Assembly (NCBI GenBank): GCA_947469885.1 | Contig: CANIQT010000007.1 | Location: 1-64,000, forward strand | Length of the DNA stretch: 64,000 bases | Direction: 5' to 3' | Origin: Bacteroidota bacterium | GTDB lineage: Bacteria > Bacteroidota > Bacteroidia > 2-12-FULL-35-15 | Translations under genes and position numbers: made by a program | The notes under the pieces: generated by a model | Told to the model about the DNA's origin: nothing | The model's database searches: none | Seen by the model: the letters and a program-made list of their open reading frames with translations, nothing else | Part shown: positions 27,410-34,293 of the stretch, in pieces | How positions within the stretch are numbered: the first letter of the stretch is position 1 | Layout of the letters: every line of letters starts with the position of its first letter

Positions 27410-28114
27410 TTAAAGAGTAGATTTATATAAAAAAGCAATAATATCAGAAGGCAAAGGTGTTTCAACATTATTAATAACTCCTTTCAACATTATTTCAAGA
27501 TTTTCGGTGATGTCTGCTCCTGTTCTGCGAAGGTCGAAATTGGCACCGTTGAACATTACAGGCGCATCCCAAGTGGCTGTTCCTGCTTTGCGAATGTAAA
27601 CATGATGACCATGCACATGTTTGGTTGATACATGAATGTGGATATATCCTACAAACGGGTTAACCGAAAAATGAGGCACATATTCTGCCGGAATAAAACT
27701 ACCATCAGTGCCATACAGTTGCAGGTCTTTGGCTATATTGTCCGTCCATGCAGGGTTTCTTACCAGCAATCCTCTCAAGTTGCTTACAAAACTCATGATG
27801 CCGGCTGCTGCTACAGCAGGTGTTGTGCCATACACAGCAGGCGTAGGCACATTGGTCATACTTGTATTTGCTGGTCCGTCAAACAGGTGACCTTTGTAAC
27901 CATTAATTGTCAGCTTAGCTTCATCGGCTCTCAAACTGCCTGTTAGCAGCCAGTCGCCCATTACGTACGCCTTGTGAACAATGGTAATAACATCGTTCGT
28001 AATTTCAGCAGGAAATGTGGTTTGATAGCCTGCCAGTTTTTCGTCCAGGGTTTTTAATAATGCCACTCTGCCTCCTTCGGTTCGTGGGTCCCAGTTAATA
28101 ATAAATGTACTCAT
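27410..28114 (-). CDS. Hypothetical protein, no signal peptide
   Basis: 234 residues, unrecognised. It begins MSTFIINWDPRTEGGRVALLKTL and has an Ala/Pro/Thr-rich middle (VPTPAVYGTTPAVAAAG). A block VRNPAWTDNIAKDLQLYG follows, then a His-rich beta stretch (HIHVSTKHVHGHHVYIRK) that looks like an immunoglobulin or fibronectin strand pair, and a C-terminus with VETPLPSDIIAFLYK. The NPAWTDNIA-DLQLYG block recalls conserved hypothetical proteins of environmental bacteria. It is a single-gene unit: a terminator follows and array 4 lies 111 bp upstream. Confidence 0.72.
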   Translation of the reverse strand: MSTFIINWDPRTEGGRVALLKTLDEKLAGYQTTFPAEITNDVITIVHKAYVMGDWLLTGSLRADEAKLTINGYKGHLFDGPANTSMTNVPTPAVYGTTPAVAAAGIMSFVSNLRGLLVRNPAWTDNIAKDLQLYGTDGSFIPAEYVPHFSVNPFVGYIHIHVSTKHVHGHHVYIRKAGTATWDAPVMFNGANFDLRRTGADITENLEIMLKGVINNVETPLPSDIIAFLYKSTL

Positions 28115-28225
28115 GCTTTTTTTGGTTTTTAGGTTAATTTAATTGATTTTAGGTTTTGCAAAGATTTATTTAATTGTTTTTCAATATGTTATGGATATTT
28201 TCAAATCTATTACCGTGGCAATGTG

Positions 28226-28423
28226 AGTCTAACATTATAGCGATGTGAGTCTGTCATCTTGTCGATGCGAGTCTATCATTGTATTATCCTTAGCCTATCA
28301 TTGTGTCATTGTTAGTCTATCTTTGTTTCATTTTGAGCCTCTCCTTGTATTATCCTTAGCCTATCATTGTGTCATTGTTAGTCTATCATTGTCTCATTTC
28401 GAGCCTCTCCTTGTCTCCAACTT
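28226..28423. repeat. Tandem array 4: 9 units of exactly 22 bp
   Basis: Units start at 28226, 28248, 28270, 28292, 28314, 28336, 28358, 28380 and 28402, with no indel. The core is CTATCATTGTGTCATTGTT. Units 3-5 and 6-8 also match as a 66-bp block of three. The 22-bp step is not a multiple of three, which argues against a coding repeat. It lies between the divergent starts of the hypothetical gene (28114, 111 bp) and the TetR gene (28545, 121 bp). Confidence 0.92.
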
Positions 28424-28544
28424 AAACTCAGATTTTAAAGAATGTTATTTACTCTTTTGATTTTTGTCTTCTCCTTTTTACCTTTCGCGGAGCAAATATA
28501 AATAATTTACTCACGCTGTGAGTATTTTTCAAAAAATATTTTTT

Positions 28545-29108
28545 ATGAAGAGAAAACAGGAAATTTTAGAAAAAGTACTTGTGTCATATAATATTCATGG
28601 AATTGAATATATCGGAGTGCGCGACATTGCCCGTGATATGAATTTTGACCCCGGAAACATTACCACCCATTATGCCAAAAAAGAAGATTTGATAAATGCC
28701 ATTGCTTTGCAATTTTCAGAAAAAAATAAGTTGCTTTGGGTAAATGAAATTAATAATAGAAAAGATTTTTTTGATTTATTAAAATCTCACTTTCAGCAAC
28801 AAGTGGAATACCGCTGTTTGTTTATCAATTTTGCAAATCTTCAAACACAGCATTCACAAATTGCAGAACGAAATAAAAAGGAAGAAAAAATCAGGAAAGA
28901 AATTATTTCTGCTTCTATTTTATCAATGTGTAAAAACGGAGAACTCAAAAAATTATCTCCCAAAGAAATTGATTTTTTAACCAGTAACATTTTGATGATA
29001 ATAAAATTCTGGATTTCGGAAGCCACTATTTCTCATCTCAAAGAAAAAACCGAAACACAAATAAATTATTTTTTGAAGATGATTGGCTTGTTAGTCATTG
29101 GGCATTAG
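28545..29108 (+). CDS. TetR-family transcriptional regulator
   Basis: 187 residues from the ATG at 28545; an upstream start would only add MSIFQKIFF. The N-terminal helix-turn-helix is IEYIGVRDIARDMNFDPGNITTHYAKKEDLINAIA, a TetR-like DNA-binding domain, followed by an all-helical ligand domain with no recognisable effector site. It lies 119 bp upstream of a head-GIN/beta-barrel protein gene on the same strand, a possible target. The last five residues (LVIGH) are encoded by a dispersed TAGTCATT repeat, so the native C-terminus has been altered or shortened. Confidence 0.8.
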   Translation: MKRKQEILEKVLVSYNIHGIEYIGVRDIARDMNFDPGNITTHYAKKEDLINAIALQFSEKNKLLWVNEINNRKDFFDLLKSHFQQQVEYRCLFINFANLQTQHSQIAERNKKEEKIRKEIISASILSMCKNGELKKLSPKEIDFLTSNILMIIKFWISEATISHLKEKTETQINYFLKMIGLLVIGH

Positions 29109-29146
29109 TCATTGGTTTGAGTTTAATACTAATGACTAATGACTAT
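29091..29146. repeat. TAGTCATT dispersed inverted repeat
   Basis: The left part has TAGTCATT then ATTAGTCATT; the right part, about 30 bp later, has the complement AATGACTAATGACTA. Repeats of this kind are scattered in many Bacteroidota genomes. This copy overlaps the last codons and stop of the TetR gene and ends upstream of the head-GIN gene. Confidence 0.65.
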
Positions 29147-29227
29147 TTTAAAAAATATTTTCCCCACCCTGTAACTTATTTGTTACCTCAATCGTCTTAC
29201 TATCAAAATCAACAAAAACGAATGATT

Positions 29228-30682
29228 ATGAAATCGAAAATGAAAACTATTGTTGCAGTACTTTTTACAAGTGTAACTGCATTTACCGCCTCCGCTCAAC
29301 AAACAAGAACGGTGGGTGATTTTACAGGAATAAAAGCCGGAGATGCTTTTAACGTGTTGGTGTCGCAAGGGCAAACCAACAGTGTAAGTGTAACTGCTCC
29401 TGACAATGTGCAAGGGCAAATTAAAACGGAAGTAAAAGATGGTGTGCTATCTATCACTGCCGATGGTACAATTAAAACAGACAAACCTATTACTGTTTCG
29501 GTAGGGGTAAAAACACTGAACAGCATTGAAGTTTCGGGCTCTGCCGATTTGAAATCGGAAAACCAACTGGTGTGCGAAAAGTTGGTAGTAAAATCAAATG
29601 GTGCCGGAGATGTGCATCTGGAGGTGAAGGCAACAGAACTGAAAACCGACATAAGCGGAGCAGGCGATGTGTCGTTGAAAGGAAGCGCGCAACAACTCAC
29701 TGCTGATGTTTCGGGTGCTGGTGATTTGAAAGCAAGCAATCTGGAAACCGACAAAGCAACTGTAAAAGTTTCGGGAGCAGGCGATGCAAAAGTAAATGTG
29801 AAACAAAGTCTGAATGCCGATGTTTCGGGGGCAGGCTCAGTGATTTACAAAGGCGACCCAACAGACAGAAATGTAACAATTTCGGGAGCAGGCTCGGTGC
29901 GAGAAAGCAAAAGCGGCAACGGTGATGAAACGGCAAACGACACCACTAAATTCAAATTAGGAAAACGGAAATACATGATTATTGGTGATAATGAAGACGA
30001 GCATCATTCAGGCAGTCATCATCATTCCAAAAAAGATTCGTTGCGAGATTACAACGAAGATTTTAAAAACTGGAATGGATTTGAGTTTGGGGTAAATGGG
30101 TTGATGGATTACAAAAACTCGCTGGATGTGGCTCAAGGGGCAACATTTATGGAATTGAATTATGCAAAATCATATCAATTCGGAATCAATATTTTTGAAA
30201 AAGATTTTCATATTTATAAAAACTATTTAAATGTAGTTACTGGCTTGGGTTTCGATTTTAATCATTATGCTTTTAAAAACAACACTTCGCTATACACTGA
30301 TACCACTGGTTATTTGTGGGGTGTAAGCGATTCGATGAAATACAAAAAAAATGTTTTAAACGTTAGTTACTTAAAAGTGCCACTGATGCTGGAGTTTAAC
30401 ATGAGTAAAAATGCACACAACAATTTTCACATTGCAGCAGGAGTGGAAGTGGCGTATAGAATACACTCTGTAACCAAACAAAAATTTGATGTGGACGACC
30501 ACCATTATAAAGTTAAACAACGTGATGATTTTAATATTGAGCCGTTCCGCTATAGTGCAGTGGTTAGAATTGGGTACAACAATGTTTCGGTATTTGCCGA
30601 CTACGGATTAAATCGTTTGTTTCAAAAAGATAAAGGACCTCAGGAATATCCGTTTACTGTGGGAGTAACTATAAGTATGTAA
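29228..30682 (+). CDS. Head-GIN domain protein fused to an outer-membrane beta-barrel
   Basis: About 484 residues from the ATG at 29228. A signal peptide (ending FTASAQ) precedes a DUF2807 head-GIN beta-helix at about 25-210. It contains six evenly spaced SGAGD or SGAGS turns (for example SGAGDVSLKG, SGAGDLKASN, SGAGSVIYKG). A short charged, His-rich linker (DEHHSGSHHHSKKDS) follows. The C-terminal 200 residues are amphipathic beta strands of a PorT-like outer-membrane barrel. DUF2807 domains usually stand alone or follow a lipoprotein signal, so this fusion would present a beta-helix on a barrel. Function unknown. A strong terminator follows. Confidence 0.8.
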   Translation: MKSKMKTIVAVLFTSVTAFTASAQQTRTVGDFTGIKAGDAFNVLVSQGQTNSVSVTAPDNVQGQIKTEVKDGVLSITADGTIKTDKPITVSVGVKTLNSIEVSGSADLKSENQLVCEKLVVKSNGAGDVHLEVKATELKTDISGAGDVSLKGSAQQLTADVSGAGDLKASNLETDKATVKVSGAGDAKVNVKQSLNADVSGAGSVIYKGDPTDRNVTISGAGSVRESKSGNGDETANDTTKFKLGKRKYMIIGDNEDEHHSGSHHHSKKDSLRDYNEDFKNWNGFEFGVNGLMDYKNSLDVAQGATFMELNYAKSYQFGINIFEKDFHIYKNYLNVVTGLGFDFNHYAFKNNTSLYTDTTGYLWGVSDSMKYKKNVLNVSYLKVPLMLEFNMSKNAHNNFHIAAGVEVAYRIHSVTKQKFDVDDHHYKVKQRDDFNIEPFRYSAVVRIGYNNVSVFADYGLNRLFQKDKGPQEYPFTVGVTISM

Positions 30683-30705
30683 TGATTGTTTTTGTTTAGT
30701 TTGTG

Positions 30706-30740
30706 CCGCCCGATGAATTTTCATCGGGCGGTTTTGTTTT
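30706..30740 (+). terminator. Strong intrinsic terminator
   Basis: CCGCCCGATGA pairs perfectly with TCATCGGGCGG (11 bp, 4-base loop), followed by a T-rich tail. It ends the head-GIN transcript. Confidence 0.92.
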
Positions 30741-30750
30741 TATCACCTCC

Positions 30751-30781
30751 CCCCTGTCAGGGTTTAGAACCCTGACAGGGG
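30751..30781. repeat. Perfect 14-bp inverted repeat (CCCTGTCAGGG family)
   Basis: CCCCTGTCAGGGTT and AACCCTGACAGGGG are separated by TAG. This dispersed palindrome is frequent between Bacteroidota genes. Here it lies directly downstream of the terminator, between convergent genes. Confidence 0.85.
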
Positions 30782-30795
30782 TAACACGAAAAAAT

Positions 30796-31551
30796 TTACA
30801 AAGCTACATTCAATTGAAACAACAAAGGTTTACTTGGTGAAGCATCATTTTCAAAACTAGCAATCTGGATATTTAAAAGATACGTTCCGTCAAATACATT
30901 ATTAGGAACATAAATCATTTCGGTGATAGTCCGCTCCAGCTTGGTGTTGTGAGGGTATTGCCAAAAAGAATGATGAGCCAATAGTTTTCCTTCATCCACT
31001 TCTTTATCCACGGAAGGCAAATCAATTAACAAATGGTCAATGCCTAAAGCATCAATTAATTCAGCTGCTTCGTGATGTAAGTAAGGAGGGTTGGTATTGG
31101 AATATTGTTTATTTATTTTTGAAATATGATTGTCTAACGTACGAATAACAATTGCTTCAGGGCGTTTATCACCTAAACAATTTTCGATGTGTTGCTTGGT
31201 AATTATTTTATCTCCATCCTTTTCATCCGGCAACACTGTAATTAATTCCGCCATGAAAAAGAATTTTTTTAATGATTGATTTATCGTATAATCTTCTTTA
31301 GATATATGTCCCACACATTCGGTATGTGTTCCGTTTCCGTGAGGATTAAACATAATGTCCCTGAAATTTACATAGCCGCCTTGCTTTACATCACCTATCC
31401 AGTCGCCCATGCGCACAGGTTCAATAGAAACAGGTTTAGAGTACCAGGCGTTTACATTTTCTTTTCCTACACGCAATGGAATGGAAATATCAATGGGTTT
31501 ATCTAAATCCAGATTGTAGGATTTTCCTTTATGTGTAATTTTTGCAATCAT
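30796..31551 (-). CDS. Cyclase-family protein (kynurenine formamidase-like metal hydrolase)
   Basis: 251 residues. The metal-site motif is HGNGTHTECVGHI, corresponding to the family's HxGTHxDxPxH with Glu-Cys in place of Asp-x-Pro. DLPSVDKEVDEGKLLAHHSFW carries the second conserved region. Family members hydrolyse N-formylkynurenine, isatin or arylformamides with manganese or zinc; this variant occurs in Bacteroidota and its substrate is not known. It lies 3 bp after hemW on the same strand. No tryptophan-degradation genes are nearby, so a kynurenine role is not supported by context. Confidence 0.78.
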   Translation of the reverse strand: MIAKITHKGKSYNLDLDKPIDISIPLRVGKENVNAWYSKPVSIEPVRMGDWIGDVKQGGYVNFRDIMFNPHGNGTHTECVGHISKEDYTINQSLKKFFFMAELITVLPDEKDGDKIITKQHIENCLGDKRPEAIVIRTLDNHISKINKQYSNTNPPYLHHEAAELIDALGIDHLLIDLPSVDKEVDEGKLLAHHSFWQYPHNTKLERTITEMIYVPNNVFDGTYLLNIQIASFENDASPSKPLLFQLNVAL

Positions 31552-31554
31552 TAT

Positions 31555-32709
31555 TTATTGAGTTATAAAAAGGTCACTTGCTATTTTATCCGCAAACAAT
31601 TTTCCTTCATCAGATAAAATTAATTTATTTTCCTGATGTAGCACTTTCTTTGTTTCCAAATATTTTTCTGCTTCGTGCAAACAATGAGTTAAGTAATCTT
31701 TTCCGAATGTTTGTGAAAGGTAGTTTAAATCTGTTCCCCACATTGTTCTCAGGGAGGTTAATATATATTCATTATAACGCTGGTCAATGGTTAGTTCTTC
31801 TTTTTCAAAATTTAATTCTCCTTTTTCTATTGATTGAATGTAGAGTATATTGTTTGAAATATTCCATTGCCTGCTACTGCCGTTATACGAATGAGCAGAA
31901 GGTCCAAGTCCCAAATAATTTTCTTTTAGCCAGTAATTACTATTGTGTTTGGAATAAAAATCCTCTTTACAAAAATTAGAAATTTCGTATTGAATAAAAT
32001 TATTTTTATTCATTGCTTCCAGCATTATTTCAAACTGTTCCGCACTTTGTTGATCATCCACGTTTTTTATTTGCCCGGTTTTTATTTGATGTGCCAATGC
32101 TGTTTTAGGTTCTACTGTCAGGCAATAAGAAGAAATATGTTTTACATCCAAACCGAATGCAGTTGCTAAATTATTTTTCCAATTAGAATTAGATAGTGTT
32201 TGAATTCCATAAATTAAATCAATGGTAATGTTTTCAAATCCGCTGTCCTGTGCAGCTTTTACAGCGGTAGTTGCTTCGATTGAATTATGCGCCCGGTTCA
32301 TCATTTTTAAATCTTCATCATAAAAACTTTGAATGCCTATGCTCAATCGATTGATGGGTGTAGCTTTCAGTTGTTTCATTTTTTCTTTTAAAAAATCATC
32401 TGGGTTAGCTTCCAAAGTAATTTCTGCATCAGGAGAAATAATAAAATGCTTGTCAAGTGTTTCAAAGATAGTCATCAACTCCCCTTCTGACAATAAAGAT
32501 GGGGTGCCCCCTCCAAAGTAAATAGTAGAGACCTCACCCCGACCCTCTCCAAAGGAGAGGGAGTTTGAAAGATAATCTTTCTGCATTTCAATTTCCTGTT
32601 TCAAGGCAATTAAAAAAGTATCCTTATTATTTAAAGAAGTAGAAAAATGGAAATCACAATAATTACAGGCTTGTTTGCAAAAGGGAATATGAATGTAAAT
32701 GCCGGGCAT
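31555..32709 (-). CDS. hemW: Radical SAM heme chaperone HemW, with an in-frame palindromic insertion
   Basis: 384 residues. The radical-SAM cluster is CKQACNYCDF (CxxxCxxC), followed by YFGGGTPSLL, EANPDDF and RLSIGIQSF. HemW binds heme and delivers it to respiratory enzymes; it was once annotated as oxygen-independent coproporphyrinogen oxidase, but it lacks that enzyme's extra N-terminal residues. Between the first helix (QKDYL) and the strand before GGGTPS is an insertion SNSLSFGEGRGE, encoded by a palindrome at 32529-32570 that is a dispersed repeat. The frame is kept, so the protein is probably functional. It is followed 3 bp later by the cyclase-family gene. Confidence 0.9.
   Translation of the reverse strand: MPGIYIHIPFCKQACNYCDFHFSTSLNNKDTFLIALKQEIEMQKDYLSNSLSFGEGRGEVSTIYFGGGTPSLLSEGELMTIFETLDKHFIISPDAEITLEANPDDFLKEKMKQLKATPINRLSIGIQSFYDEDLKMMNRAHNSIEATTAVKAAQDSGFENITIDLIYGIQTLSNSNWKNNLATAFGLDVKHISSYCLTVEPKTALAHQIKTGQIKNVDDQQSAEQFEIMLEAMNKNNFIQYEISNFCKEDFYSKHNSNYWLKENYLGLGPSAHSYNGSSRQWNISNNILYIQSIEKGELNFEKEELTIDQRYNEYILTSLRTMWGTDLNYLSQTFGKDYLTHCLHEAEKYLETKKVLHQENKLILSDEGKLFADKIASDLFITQ
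32529..32570. repeat. Palindromic dispersed repeat inside hemW
   Basis: CCCTCTCC, AAA, GGAGAGGG is a perfect hairpin, with GACCTCACCCCGA on the left. The same start (GACCTCACCC) and GGAGAGGGT occur in the intergenic copy at 62599-62680. Insertion in the minus-strand reading frame adds about 12 residues without frameshift. Confidence 0.75.
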
Positions 32710-32712
32710 TAT

Positions 32713-34215
32713 TTATTTGTTCAGCACAATGCGGAAGGTGGTGCCTTTATCAGCTTCAGAGCTTTTCACAAATATTTTTCCTGAATGATAATTTTCAATG
32801 ATTCGTTTGGTAAGCGATAAACCTAATCCCCATCCTCTTTGTTTGGTAGTATATCCCGGTTCGAAAACAGTTTTGTATTTCGATTTGGGAATTCCTTTTC
32901 CAGTATCAGTAACATCAATGTAAACAAACTGAGTTTGGTCAGCAAGAGTAATGGTGATTGAACCATTGCCGTTCATTGCATCCACTGCATTGCGAATTAA
33001 ATTTTCAATCACCCATTCAAACAACGGCACATTCAATTGTGCCATCACTTCATGTTGATTACCCGAATGTATTGTAAAAGCAACATGTTTGGAGGTTCTC
33101 GATTTCATGTAAGCAACTGAATCTTCGAGCACTTTCACCAAATCAACATAATCCAGTTTAGGAACAGAGCCAATTTTAGAAAAACGTTCTGTAATTGTTT
33201 CCAATCGTTTCACATCTTTTTCTATTTCCGAAGAAGTTTCAATATCCAATCCTTTTGATTTTAAATATTCCAACCACGCAATGAGTGATGATAATGGAGT
33301 TCCTAACTGATGTGCTGTTTCCTTTGCCATACCCACCCATACCTGGTTTTGTTCCACTCTTCGTGCGGTGCTGAACAATAAATAAGCAACCAATAAAAAC
33401 AAACCAATGATACCAAACATTACATAAGGATAATATTTCAACTGAGTAAGCAACATGGATTCCTGATAGAAAATAAAACTCTTACTTCCATCTCCAAACT
33501 CCACCTCGATAGGCTGATTTTGCGAAGCCATTTCAGCAAGTGTAGATTTCAAATAAGCAACATCAATTATTTTTAATGAATCAACATTGCCATAAGCAAG
33601 CACATTTGTTTTTGTGGAGTCGGTATAAATAACGGGTACAGATGCTGAATTTACAGCTACTTCTGAAATAAATGATTTAATTAAATCATCCATCGTATTT
33701 TTTAATTCTGAAAAAAGTTTAGAATCTTTATAGTATAAATAATTCTTTTGCCCTTTATATATATTGATTTCAATGGGCTCCTGAAAAGCACGCATAGCGT
33801 TCATCTGAGCTTTCAAATAGGTTTTATCATTCTCCTTATCCTTATCTAGATTTCGGGAAGTAATCGGAGTACCATTTTCATCAGCCAATATTACAGGCAC
33901 AGTGGTGTTGTCAGAAACAACTTTCAACACAAAGCCGTAATCTTTTAAATCCTGAGACAATTGCCGTGTTGCTTCTGCCCATAATTCCACTTTCTTTCGC
34001 TCATCAATTTGCATTTTATCAAAAAGCTGATGCGTATATTTTACAAGATTCGCTTTCTTTTGAATTGCATCTGCCCACAACTTTACTTTCCTCCGCTCTT
34101 CCTGCGCTATTTTACTCACAAGTGTGTTGGTGTACCATAGCGACACACCAACGATAACTACAGCTGAAATAAACAGCCCTAATTTCCACTTCTGCTTCTT
34201 TGAATAAATGTTCAC
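32713..34215 (-). CDS. Membrane-bound sensor histidine kinase
   Basis: 500 residues. The first membrane segment is at about 11-30, followed by an extracytoplasmic or coiled domain of about 230 residues and a second segment at about 268-288 (FGIIGLFLLVAYLLF). The kinase core has H302 in ETAHQLGTPLS, N box NLIRNAVDAM, G1 DTGKGIP, F box FEPGYTTK and G2 GWGLGLSL. The sensor region has an internal duplication of a helix (RRKVKLWADAIQKKA and RKKVELWAEATRQLS). No response regulator gene is adjacent, so it is an orphan kinase. Signal unknown. Confidence 0.88.
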   Translation of the reverse strand: MNIYSKKQKWKLGLFISAVVIVGVSLWYTNTLVSKIAQEERRKVKLWADAIQKKANLVKYTHQLFDKMQIDERKKVELWAEATRQLSQDLKDYGFVLKVVSDNTTVPVILADENGTPITSRNLDKDKENDKTYLKAQMNAMRAFQEPIEINIYKGQKNYLYYKDSKLFSELKNTMDDLIKSFISEVAVNSASVPVIYTDSTKTNVLAYGNVDSLKIIDVAYLKSTLAEMASQNQPIEVEFGDGSKSFIFYQESMLLTQLKYYPYVMFGIIGLFLLVAYLLFSTARRVEQNQVWVGMAKETAHQLGTPLSSLIAWLEYLKSKGLDIETSSEIEKDVKRLETITERFSKIGSVPKLDYVDLVKVLEDSVAYMKSRTSKHVAFTIHSGNQHEVMAQLNVPLFEWVIENLIRNAVDAMNGNGSITITLADQTQFVYIDVTDTGKGIPKSKYKTVFEPGYTTKQRGWGLGLSLTKRIIENYHSGKIFVKSSEADKGTTFRIVLNK

Positions 34216-34293
34216 TTATTTTGTTTTTTCAATTTTGGAATACGAATGTAGTACTTTTTGTTGAATTGGGTGTTTCCCGCAAAAGCCTGTTAC

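Noticed and set aside
28245-28460. 71-codon plus-strand frame across array 4
   Set aside because: It follows the 22-bp repeats, which shift codon phase each unit, so the peptide is only a by-product; no homology or proper start.
30796-31551. Kynurenine formamidase (KynB) in tryptophan breakdown
   Set aside because: The metal motif departs from KynB (Glu-Cys for Asp-x-Pro) and no kyn gene is nearby, so only the family name is kept.
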